A stretch of DNA of 64,000 nt, from positions 620,001-684,000 of the forward strand of contig OX595990.1 of NCBI GenBank assembly GCA_951394045.1, read 5' to 3'. The notes beneath the pieces are model-generated. The model saw nothing but the letters and a program-made list of their open reading frames with translations. It had not been told where the DNA came from and did no database searches. The position numbers and the translations under genes are program-made. Of the stretch, positions 20,354 through 30,027 are shown in pieces (positions within the stretch are counted from its first letter, which is position 1; each line of letters opens with the position of its first letter). The DNA comes from Nitzschia sp. DOCU1. Lineage: Eukaryota > Bacillariophyta > Bacillariophyceae > Bacillariales > Bacillariaceae.

Positions 20354-23300
20354 ATGGTTAACGATGCGACAGGTGCTCAGGCGAACGCCTACTTCAACGC
20401 CAATGGCGGGGCGAATGTGGATGATGTCCCATTTATTTTGCATGATGTGCTTGGTTTGAGCCGCATGCAGGCTTTCCAGGTTCATTTGCAGGGCATCAAC
20501 GATTTGGAGGATATGATTGGTTTTACCGATAAGGAGTGGAGTGACATGGGAGGAAACATGAAGCCAAAGTTGAACGCGATTGGGATTAAGAAGTTGCAAA
20601 TCCTCGCATTCTGGGTTCGAGACTTGAATTCGCGTGGCGCAGCCTTGCTCGTGGCGGACTTCAACGCCGATGCCTATTCGGACGCTAAGAACCGATACAA
20701 CTTAGGAATCCAGGAGAAGGAAGCCGGGAACGAAATGGATGAGGTTAAAATGCCCGGAAAGCTCAAGCCTGAGAAGTGGATCGATTGGGAGAAAGATTTT
20801 ATCAACCACTTGGAGAGCATGAAGGGCGCCAGTAACGTTCCGTTGTCGTACGTGGTTCGCGACGATAACGACCCGGATAGGGACGAAACATTGCCGTTTT
20901 GGAGCGCCGCACTCGAGGGTAGAGTATTTAAGAAAGATGCAGAAGCGGTGTTCCGTAAGATTATGCAGTGTGTGATTGGAACGGACGCTTACCATTGGGT
21001 AAAAGGTAACGAGAAACATAAGGATGGTAGGGTAACGATGCAGGATCTCAGGTCCCATTACGACGGGCCTGATATGAAACAGCGTCGTTTGGAACAGGCT
21101 CGATATCAGGTCGAGCATTTGCACTGGCGCAACGAGCAGAGTAAGAGCTTCGAATCATACGTTTCGGAACTCAAGTCCGCATTCGAGACCATGAGGAAGT
21201 ATGGACGCCCGGTTACGGGTGAGGAACAGGTGGAAAAGTTGACTCGTGGTATCAATACTAACGCGCCTGAATTTAAGGCTACGGTCGAGTATATCATGCT
21301 TGACAGGAATTTGCGAGCTGATTTCGACAAAAGTGCTGCTACGCTCAGTGATACTTTGCGTCGTGCTCACCCTGCTATGTTTGAACGAGGTGGTGGGTAC
21401 AAACGCGCTAACAGACACATTTCACAGGCAAGCAACGATGGTTCTAGTCACCGGGGGGGCCGCGGTCGAGGTGGCCGTGGCGGAGGTCGAGATGGGAGGG
21501 GCGGTCGGGGTGGCAGATCCTCCAACCGCATCCCAGGAGTCCCGCAGTCATATGCCGGCGTGGATCTCTCTGACCCGCACCGCTACATGACGGAAGCGGA
21601 GTGGTGGAGCTTGACTCCTGCTATTCGCTACGCAATTCAAACCGATCCAAATCGCGCTAAGGCTGTCGAGCAGCGTAAATTACAGAGGACCGAAGGCGGT
21701 AGGAGTGGTGGAAGAGGTCGAGGCGGCCGAGGTGGCCGCAACGTTTCGGCGATGAGTACGGCAGGAGGCGACGTTTCCACGATGACCGAAGCAATCGAGC
21801 AGGCCGTGACTCGTGGCGTCATGGCGGCCACAAATCAGGACAATGCCTCTGTTGCCGCGTCCGTGCCCACGGCACGAACACCTGCAAATGCTCAGCCCCC
21901 ACGAATGGGACAAGGCGCCTACGGCGGAAACTCTCGTAATTCGAGCATGGTAAAGATATTGAAGAGAACGTCTGGCAAGGCTCAGGTCGACACTACAGTA
22001 TTTCCTGTCGGAGAATTTCGCACTAACGAGATCGACAGCCGATCTGACAATCATTGCTTTGGAAAGAACTTCCGACCCTTGGAATACACCGGGGAAATAG
22101 TCGATGTCTCACCTTTTAATCCTGGTTACGAACCGATCCGAGGAGTACCCATGGTAACAGCGGCAACTGCTTTTCAGATTCCTTCCACAGGTGAAACGGT
22201 AATTCTCGTTCTTCCACAGGGCCTCGGATTTTGGACTTCGATGGAAAACTCATTGATCAACCCGTATCAATGGCGTGCATTTGGACATTCGGTCTGCGAT
22301 GACCCTACTGATCCTAACCGACCGTTTGGCGTCACTACCTTGGACGGAGATTTCATCCCCTTCCAGATGAAAGGGACCACTTGTTCTTTCGATTCCTTTT
22401 GTCCTTCTGACGAGGATCTAAACACGTGCCGACATATTTTAATGAACGACGATCTTTGGGATCCTTCTTCCGCCATTTTCGGGCTGTCGAAGGAGGAGGC
22501 AGAGATGGATCGTCTGGCCTATGGCGTCAACGTTCAGCAGAAAGGTCATGATCCTGGCGACGTTACGTTTTCACAAATTTCTTCTGTTTATACAGGTTCT
22601 ACGATGATGTCTAAATTGATTTCAAAGGTACAGGTCGCGAGGACTTCTCAGGTTATCACGGTGGCTCCGGTTGCCACTACTCGGCATTCCGTCGTAACAC
22701 CGGAGTTATTGGCACAGAAATGGAGAATTGGTTTGGAGACGGCTAGGGACACTCTACAGGTGACAACACAAGTTGGTATTCGCACAGCCGTTCATCCTCT
22801 CCGAAGGCGATACCGCACGGACATTTTGTCGGATTCGAGGCGACGATTGAGAGCGAAATTCTTCTCGGACACAATGGTGTCAGGTGTCAAATCTATTCGA
22901 GGTAACAAATATGCACAGGTATTCAGCGGCGAAGGCTTGGTCAAGGTGTTCCCGATGGAGTCGAAAGGCGAAGCCGGCGCAGCACTGCAAGAATTTCTTG
23001 ACGACGTTGGGGTGCCGGAAGTGATGACAGTGGACGGCGCCTTGGAGCAGGTAGCTCCCGGCAGCGATTTCGCGAAGACCGCACGCAAAGTGCGGATGCT
23101 GTTGCGACAGACGGAGCCATACTCACCCTGGCAGAATCGTTGCGAACGTGATATTGGAACGTTGAGGAGGAAATGGAGGAACAGGGCAACATCTCTAGGA
23201 GTGCCAAGAAGAGTGTGGGATTACGGCATGGTATGGGAAGCCGAGATTTTATCTCGCACTGCTTCGGGACGAGACAGGAGGACTGGCGTTGAACGAGTCA

Positions 23301-26125
23301 CTGGTGACTCGGTGGATATCTCTGAGTGGCTCGACTTCTCTTTCTGGGATCGTGTCTGGTATTGGGACAACCCAAATGCCGACATTAACCCGCAACTCGG
23401 TAGGTTTGTGGGAGTGGCGCACCGAATTGGTGGCGCTTTGTGTGACTACGTCATGAACGAATCAGGAAGAGTATTGGCCCGCACAACGATTCAGCATGTG
23501 GTCGCAGACGACTACAAGAACGACGATACTCGACGTAGGGTCGAGAGATTCGATCGACAGCTTGAGGAGGCGCTCAACGATGAGCAATTCATTGACAGGA
23601 ACGAGGAAGGTAAATTTGGGCAACAAGACTTGTTTGCAGACGAAGCTGAGGACCACGAGGTCGTTGCAGCCGTAGAAGGAGAGGACATGCCCGGGATAGA
23701 CGTTGAGGGCTACGACGCCGACTCACTGGACACGTATATTGGAGCAGAGGTCCTACTACCTCAAGGAGACGAATATGTGCGAGGGACCGTCAAGAAAAGG
23801 GCAAAGGGACCAGGCGGTCTCCCAATCGGAAAGTATAACGCTAACCCTATTTTGAATACTCGGGAGTACGAAGTCGAGTTCCCAGATGGGACGACGGCGG
23901 AGTACACAGCCAATATCATTGCGGAGAATTTGTTCTCACAGGTGGACGACGAGGGTCATCAATTCTTTTATTTAAAAGAAATTTTGGATCACAGGTCGGA
24001 TGGGCGAGCGATCAAGAAGGATAACGGTTTTGTGACCTCGAGGAACGGGAACCAGATTCCCAAGATCACCACCGTCGGATGGGATCTTTTGGTCGAATGG
24101 AAAGATGGAGCGACAACTTGGGTTGCGATGAAGGACTTGAAGGAAAGCAATCCGGTGGAGGTTGCAGAGTATGCCGTTGGAAATGGGATCGCCGAAGAAC
24201 CCGCATTTAAGTGGTGGGTTTCCGACGTGCTGCGGAAGCGCAATATAATTATCAAGAAGGTCAAGAGTAGATACTGGAGGACGACCCACAAGTTTGGCAT
24301 TCGGTTGCCGCATTCCGTCAAGGAAGCACTCAAGATCGACGAAGAAACTGGCACGACCCTCTGGTATGATGCCATCATGAAGGAAATGAAGAACGTTCGG
24401 CCAGCTTTCCAAAGGAAAGATGGCATTACTGTCGAGGAGGCAAGATCGGGCAAAGTACTGGTGGGACACCAAGAAATCAAGTGCCATATGGTATTCGATG
24501 TCAAAATGGATGGGAATTTCACAAGAAAAGCCAGGCTCGTTGCCGGAGGGCATACGACCGATACCCCGGCGTCGATAACTTATGCGTCGGTGGTTTCCAG
24601 GGACAGCGTCAGAATTGCTCTTTTAATGGCAGCGTTGAACAACCTGGACATACTCGCGGCTGATATAGGTAACGCGTATTTGAACGCTGACTGCCGTGAG
24701 AAGATTTGGACAGTCGCAGGTCCGGAATTTGGCAGCGACGAAGGAGCGGTGATGCTAATCGTCAAGGCATTATACGGACTACGGTGAGAGAGGGAAAGGG
24801 AACGCAAAACTTGCTTTGTATACTAACCATTTATGATTCTATTAACAAGTTCGTCCGGAGCGGCATGGAGGAATATGCTAAGGACGAGTCTGATTGATTT
24901 GGGGTGGCGAGACTCGAAAGCAGACCCCGACGTTTATATCAGGCCGCAAGTCAAGCCTGACGGGAGCGAATACTACGAATATCTACTCGTGTATGTCGAT
25001 GATATCATGTGCATGTCGCACAAGCCGCAGGAAACAATGAAGGCTATCGCGGGGATGTACCGGCTGAAGAATGATGAGGTGGCACCACCCGAGAGATATC
25101 TTGGGGCAAACATAGGCAAGTATCAACTACCTGATGGTCGTTGCGTTTGGGCGATCTCGGCCAATGATTACGTGAAGAGCGCGGTCAAGAATTTGCGCGA
25201 AACTTTGAAGTCGGAGGGTCGCGATCTGCCAATGAAGGATTCGGATCGGCCATTCCCAAAGAGTTATCGGCCGGAGTTGGACACCAGCCCCTTATTGGAC
25301 GACGACATGGCGACTCGTTTTATGCATTTGATAGGAGTATTGCGGTGGGCGTGTGAGCTTGGAAGAATTGATATGCTCGCGGAGGTAGCGTCGTTGGCGA
25401 CTCACCTTTGTGCCCCACGCGTCGGACATCTCGAGACGGTTTATAAAATATTTGCATACTTACAGAAACATGAACGATCGACGATGGTGTTTGATGATTT
25501 ATTGATTGATTTCGACGAGAGCTTGTTCATTCCCGTCGATTGGAAGGATTTTTATGATGTTGATGGAGAAGAACTACCACCGAATATGCCGGTGCCGAAG
25601 GGAAATCCTGTTCGCATCGTCATTTATGTGGATGCCAATCATGCTGGCAACGTTGTGAATCGACGGTCGCAGTCTGGAGTTTTGATATTCGTGAATAACG
25701 CGCCTATTATGTGGCTATCCAAGAAACAGAACACGGTGGAAGCCGCGACGTTCGGAAGCGAGTTCAACGCAATGCGAGTTGCGGTGGAGATGAATAAGTC
25801 GTTGAGATACAAGTTGCGGATGTTCGGAGTACCAATCGATGGACCCAGCAACATTTTCTGCGATAACGAAAGTGTCGTTAAGAATACGTCCTTGCCTCAT
25901 TCGACGTTACAGAAGAAGCATCATTCGATTTCGTACCATTTTGTTCGCGAAGAGGCGGCAAGAGAAGCAATCAGAGTTGCAAAGATCGATGGGAAGTGCA
26001 ACCTGGCGGACCTATTTACCAAGACCACGATTCCAACGGACGACAGGAAGAAGTTACTTCAGGAGATATTGTATTTCGGAAAACCTAGGGCAACGGATGG
26101 TTACAAGGGAGATGGGACGGCGTAG
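20354..26125 (+). CDS. Copia Gag-Pol polyprotein, two exons
   Basis: Read as join(20354..24783, 24850..26125), this gives 1,901 residues. Gag starts with a helical domain and has two Arg-Gly-Gly-rich stretches (about 373-395 and 450-465) in place of a CCHC zinc knuckle. The protease active site is IDSRSD (about 560), a variant of the usual Asp-Ser/Thr-Gly. Integrase shows a pre-integrase segment, then FFSDTM, TVDGA and NRCERD (DD35E near 838, 893 and 930). A chromodomain-like segment follows with WDLLVEWKDGATTWVAMKDL. Reverse transcriptase contains LYGLRSSGAAW (rebuilt by splicing) and YVDD. RNase H has YVDANHAG and FGSEFNAM. In unspliced RNA translation stops at TGA (24785), giving Gag, protease, integrase and a truncated reverse transcriptase. 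All catalytic sites appear present. Confidence 0.92.
24784..24849 (+). other. 66-bp spliceosomal intron inside reverse transcriptase
   Basis: The interval starts GTGAGAG and ends ACAAG, and has a perfect TACTAAC branch site (24821-24827) 22 nt before the acceptor. Without removal an in-frame TGA stops the polyprotein at 24785-24787. Joining 24783 to 24850 restores the conserved Copia sequence LYGLRSSGAAWR exactly, with codon CG|T across the junction. The length is divisible by three, but the in-frame stop prevents read-through. Splicing itself is inferred, not seen in transcripts. Confidence 0.88.
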
Positions 26126-26229
26126 GTTTCCGCAACGCGGCGGTACCTCCTGGCATTGCGTCGAATATAAACCAGGTACTATTACCCGATTCGAAGGTTG
26201 ATGGCTAGCTACTGTGAAGCTGCACCATC

Positions 26230-26236
26230 AAAGGGA
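26230..26236 (+). other. Polypurine tract of the Copia element
   Basis: The run AAAGGGA, followed by one C, lies directly before the 3' LTR. This is the expected place and composition for the plus-strand primer of an LTR retrotransposon. It is short but well positioned. Confidence 0.6.
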
Positions 26237-26237
26237 C

Positions 26238-26437
26238 TGTTCGAATATGGACGTGACTGGAAGTCAATCTAGTCAACCACACGCTAGATGCGCGACGGTC
26301 ATCGGAACAATGGAAAGCAGGATACGTAAGCCGACAATGGCACAATTTAGTCTTGGTCTATCAAGGAAAGGTTGTCTTTAGCTTTACATCAGATTATCAT
26401 CATTAGGAAACAAGTAAGTCACAGGAAAGTTTACACA
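26238..26437 (+). repeat. 3' LTR of the Copia element
   Basis: By eye identical over 200 bp to the 5' LTR at 19802-20001. It is followed by TGCGT, which partly repeats the bases before the 5' LTR (GTGCG). Lack of any difference indicates that the insertion is recent in evolutionary terms. Confidence 0.95.
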
Positions 26438-26645
26438 TGCGTTTCGATTTTTTGACGCCGACCACAGAAACGGCCACGCGGCGCGCATGATTAGTTCGAA
26501 TGAGTCTAGGGGGGCCACACATCCATATATCAGCTCGGACCCCGTTGACAAATCCTACCAACCCGTAGATGCCTAGAACCCCCCAAAATGATAGACTTGA
26601 ACAACACCGCATGCTTTGCCATTAGGAGTACCGCTTTGTAGGTTT

Positions 26646-29390
26646 TCAATCTTTGTTTATTTTCATCTGTTCTAGTAGAGCGATGAAGTCATCCGAGGTC
26701 ATGGTTTGAATACCGAGAGCATCCGCTTGATCCAGCTTCTTCCCACCCTTGTCGCCAAAGACCACCAAGTCAGTCGACTTACTAACGCTACCAGGTGTCG
26801 CCTTGGCGCCGAGAGTCTTGGCCGCTTTGTGTGCCTCTGTTCGTGAAAAGTTTGGAATCGATCCGGTGAAAACAACGCGAAATCCCTTCCAGGGTAGATT
26901 TTGAGGTTTGCTTCCGTCGACACCAGAGCTGCTCGAGGTCTCCGTAACAACTTGCTCTTCCAGCACTTTTACTGCATTTCCAAGCTGTTTGGCGGCATTA
27001 ATCAATTCCGTACTTTTGGAGAAGGTTACGAGAGATTGGATCAAGACGGGCCCGATGCCCATTTGGCCTTGCAGGGCTGAAAAGGGATGGTCGTTCGCAA
27101 TCTCCTCGGAGGCTTGGTCCGTGCTCGGTTCTTCCCATGTTGACGCCGCATCCAAAGCATTCAAAAAGGCATCTTTTGTCACATAGCATGATGAAACCAA
27201 CTCTGAAGAATGTTTCCCCAAATGTCGTGCGCCCAAGGAATAAATGAAACGACCGAGAGAAATTCCCTTCGAGGCCACACGCTGAGACGCTGTGCGAAGA
27301 TTTTGAGACGACTTGGGGCCCCATCCGGGCAATTCCTGAATTTGATTCCATTCGTCGTCTCCCAGCAGAAATAAATCACTGGGAAAGCGCATCAGCCCTG
27401 CGTCCATTAGTTGCTGGATACGAGCCTCCGAGAGACCCGTAACATCCATGGCATCGCGCGAGAAAGCATGGGCAAGTGAAGTGACGGCTCGTGGTGGACA
27501 AAGCAACGGGGGACCCCCACAACGAGCAACTTGGCCGACACCTGCCGAAGCAACTTCTTCCAAAATGACAGGCGAGGAGCAAGCCGGGCATTGTTTCGGA
27601 GGCTCTAGCGAGATCATAGGTACGTCGATCGTTGCATCTTCCGTTTCCAAGACATTTCCAACGCGTCGTACCACTTGCGGGATCACATCTCCGGCTCTTC
27701 GGACCAAGACACTCGTCCCCACTGCCGTTTCTGTACCCCCCATGAATTGCTGCAAATGACCAAAATTGTGCAAGGTGGCTCGTTGAATCGTAACACCTCC
27801 CACATCGACAGGTTCTAGAACAGCGACCGGCGTCAAGGCGCCTGTTCTGCCGATTTGAACTGTCACATTCAGCAACTTGGTAACGACGGCTCGCGGAGGA
27901 AACTTGTGGGCGACTGCCCATTTGGGACTCTTTGTGGTCCTTCCCAAGAGTTGTCGAATGGTGGACTGCGATATTTTGTGGACGCAGCCATCCATTTCAA
28001 AGTCTCCCCATGCATAGCCTTTGGTCGCCTTTTTCTCGTCACGATGAGCCTGAAGGGCCTTGTAGTACGAGAGCATGGGTTCAATGGTAGTATTCGACCA
28101 GTCGTCAAGAGTATCATTGTAGAGCATGTCAAATTCCGTCACAGATACCGGCGCTGGAATGGAGAATCCAATGTCAGCAAGGATAGATTGTATCGTTTTT
28201 CCATCCAACACTATACGAGTCCGCGGGTCAGTGACCATGTCATAGGCATAAAATTGCAGTTTCGATCGCAATTGTTCAGATTCGAGTTTGTCTGCTTCCT
28301 CGTCCGTTTCCTTGCGAAGCAAAATTCCTGAAGCAGCATTTCGTGCATTGGAAAAGGTAACATTGGGAGTAAACTCGGACAGCTTTTCGAAATCGCTATT
28401 GAGTAGAACGACTTCCCCTCGAATTTCAATCGTTTCGGGCAGCTGCTCTTGTACTAGTTGTTGAGCTGGAAACTCGAGTGGAATCGTTTGCCCCATGGAT
28501 TGAATAGCTAGCGTCACATCCTGACCCTGTTGCCCATCTCCTCGTGTAGATGCCCATTGCAATGCGTATACTTCATCATCATTTTTGTTTTGGCGGCTAT
28601 AGCGTAGCGAAAGACTTACGCCATCCAACTTTGGTTCTGTCAGTATGGTGACACGCGTAGGTTGTTCATTGTTGTCCCATTCATCCAAAACTTTTGGAAT
28701 ACGTTTCAACCACGCCCAGAGTTGTTCGTCGTTATTAACATTGTCCAATGACAACATTGGAGCTAGATGCTTTCGCTTGATTCGAGGTTCCTGAGATTTA
28801 GTAGAAGAGGTGGACTTTTTTGTGGTTTCATCTCTTGTTGCTTCTACTATTAAAGTTGAAGAACCGACACGCCCTTGGCGAGTCGCTCCCAATCCTAATC
28901 CAGATTCCTTTTGCCACCTTTTCAAAAGATGTGGATACTCTTTGGACAATTTTTCTTCGCGTTGGACCAAAGCATCAAATTCATCGTCGTCGAGTTCTGG
29001 TAATCGAGCAGAATAATACAAGTCATCGTGCCGACGAATTTCTTGCGATAACCATTGCAGCTCCTGATAGATGGACTCATCGTCGGGCGGCGGCAGTTCC
29101 TGGATAGTAGTGATATTTGACGACGACGCGTAACGGCGGGTGCCTTTTAGGGGCATTTCGTAATAGTAGTGACCCAAAACGAAATGTTCTTGTTTGGACG
29201 ATGCAACAAGCGCCACTTTATTTCGACGAGACCATGTCCCCATGCGGTGTATATTCGTCCAGCTGCTCACGGGAGTGACGATTCTTCCCATTATCATCAT
29301 CCCCAAGCTGCCACGCATCCGCATCGATACTGCTGCTGCCATTATTGTCATGGTGATGAGGACCAAGAACGGTTGGATCGGTCGGATCAT
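26646..29390 (-). CDS. NAD-dependent DNA ligase (LigA type)
   Basis: A 914-residue protein with the full bacterial-type NAD+ DNA ligase layout. It has an Ia-like region (about 105-160, HDDLYYSARLPELDDDEFD), the adenylation domain with active-site Lys254 in TEPKLDGVSLSLRY, IRGEVVLLNSDF and FSNARNAASGILL. An OB fold is followed by a four-cysteine zinc finger (CPAC, then RCGGPPLLC), HhH repeats (GWGPKSSQNL) and a C-terminal BRCT domain (about 830-910, FTGSIPNFSRTEAHKAAKTL). The N-terminal 90 residues are hydrophobic then basic and hydroxylated, suggesting organelle targeting. It is longer than bacterial LigA (about 670) because of this leader and several low-complexity inserts. Nuclear genomes normally use ATP-dependent ligases, so an organellar role or ancient bacterial origin is likely. 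The start is the first ATG. Confidence 0.92.
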   Translation of the reverse strand: MIRPIQPFLVLITMTIMAAAVSMRMRGSLGMMIMGRIVTPVSSWTNIHRMGTWSRRNKVALVASSKQEHFVLGHYYYEMPLKGTRRYASSSNITTIQELPPPDDESIYQELQWLSQEIRRHDDLYYSARLPELDDDEFDALVQREEKLSKEYPHLLKRWQKESGLGLGATRQGRVGSSTLIVEATRDETTKKSTSSTKSQEPRIKRKHLAPMLSLDNVNNDEQLWAWLKRIPKVLDEWDNNEQPTRVTILTEPKLDGVSLSLRYSRQNKNDDEVYALQWASTRGDGQQGQDVTLAIQSMGQTIPLEFPAQQLVQEQLPETIEIRGEVVLLNSDFEKLSEFTPNVTFSNARNAASGILLRKETDEEADKLESEQLRSKLQFYAYDMVTDPRTRIVLDGKTIQSILADIGFSIPAPVSVTEFDMLYNDTLDDWSNTTIEPMLSYYKALQAHRDEKKATKGYAWGDFEMDGCVHKISQSTIRQLLGRTTKSPKWAVAHKFPPRAVVTKLLNVTVQIGRTGALTPVAVLEPVDVGGVTIQRATLHNFGHLQQFMGGTETAVGTSVLVRRAGDVIPQVVRRVGNVLETEDATIDVPMISLEPPKQCPACSSPVILEEVASAGVGQVARCGGPPLLCPPRAVTSLAHAFSRDAMDVTGLSEARIQQLMDAGLMRFPSDLFLLGDDEWNQIQELPGWGPKSSQNLRTASQRVASKGISLGRFIYSLGARHLGKHSSELVSSCYVTKDAFLNALDAASTWEEPSTDQASEEIANDHPFSALQGQMGIGPVLIQSLVTFSKSTELINAAKQLGNAVKVLEEQVVTETSSSSGVDGSKPQNLPWKGFRVVFTGSIPNFSRTEAHKAAKTLGAKATPGSVSKSTDLVVFGDKGGKKLDQADALGIQTMTSDDFIALLEQMKINKD

Positions 29391-29508
29391 ATCTTGTTAG
29401 TAGAAGCTAATGGTAACTCATGCTCCGTTTCTTCATGTACTGAAATATGTCCAACCTCATCATCAACAGACAATTGATGCTTTTTTCCCTAGTAACTCGA
29501 CATGGGCA

Positions 29509-29865
29509 TCACATAGAATGCAGACCCGCCGTCGCCATCTTCTTCATCGTCCCTTCCCGCGCCGTCCATTGGATTTTGGATTCGGGATCCAACCAGTCAT
29601 GAGTGAATGCAACTCCGACTAGTCCAGTCCACGGCGAATATTGGACCCAATCAAAATGCAGCATGTTGTCCCAAAGTCGCTTGGTGATCTCGCCCTTTTC
29701 CTGCGCGCTGGCCATGTTCGCCCACACGTAAAGCAATGGTATCTTTTTACGTGTGACATCATGAATCGAGGCTTCCACGTCGTTCGCCGAAAATAGCAAA
29801 AAGTCGGCGCCAGCCAGCAGAAAAAGATTTTGGATCGATGCCCCTTCGCCATCAACCTTTTTCAT
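29509..29865 (-). CDS. Hypothetical protein, uncertain gene model
   Basis: From the first ATG (29865) this gives 118 residues; the frame continues open to 30003 but only with a GTG there. The protein has balanced composition (FLLAGADFLLFSANDVEAS, then PLLYVWANMAS, then THDWLDPESKIQW) that looks coding, yet I recognise no family. Upstream it runs to within 30 bp of the divergent glucanase start, leaving little room for a promoter. It may be a last exon, a remnant or a real small gene. It lies between the ligase start (29390) and the glucanase. Confidence 0.35.
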   Translation of the reverse strand: MKKVDGEGASIQNLFLLAGADFLLFSANDVEASIHDVTRKKIPLLYVWANMASAQEKGEITKRLWDNMLHFDWVQYSPWTGLVGVAFTHDWLDPESKIQWTAREGTMKKMATAGLHSM

Positions 29866-30027
29866 GGACGACGACGACGAAATCGACCCGTTGATGGGAT
29901 GATGCCTAGAGGTCTGTCGGAAGTTGTCATAAAAAAAGTTCGGTGCTTTCTCACCTTCCTGTGTGGATACCACTAGGTTGGGGTCAACAAACAACGTATC
30001 CACAGCTTGCTATTTCTTTACTTGACA

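Larger units (their letters stand above)
19802..26437 (+). mobile_element. Complete young Copia (CoDi-like) LTR retrotransposon
   Basis: A 6,636-bp element with two 200-bp LTRs that look identical base for base, a primer-binding site, one long gag-pol gene and a polypurine tract. The LTRs begin TG and end CA. The flanks repeat TGCG (19798-19801 and 26438-26441), or TGCGT if the first T is shared, as a 4-5 bp target duplication. Domain order (Gag, protease, integrase, reverse transcriptase, RNase H) is that of Ty1/copia, and a chromodomain-like segment after integrase points to the diatom CoDi type. No stop or frameshift remains once one intron is removed. It lies between the SET gene start and the 3' end of the DNA ligase gene. 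Confidence 0.93.

Noticed and set aside
23972..24553. Long minus-strand frames (177-193 codons) across the Copia element
   Set aside because: They are antisense shadows of the chromodomain-like and reverse-transcriptase coding region.
24785..24850. Frameshift or nonsense mutation that kills the Copia pol gene
   Set aside because: The interruption has full splice signals and its removal rebuilds the conserved reverse-transcriptase sequence exactly, so an intron explains it better than damage.
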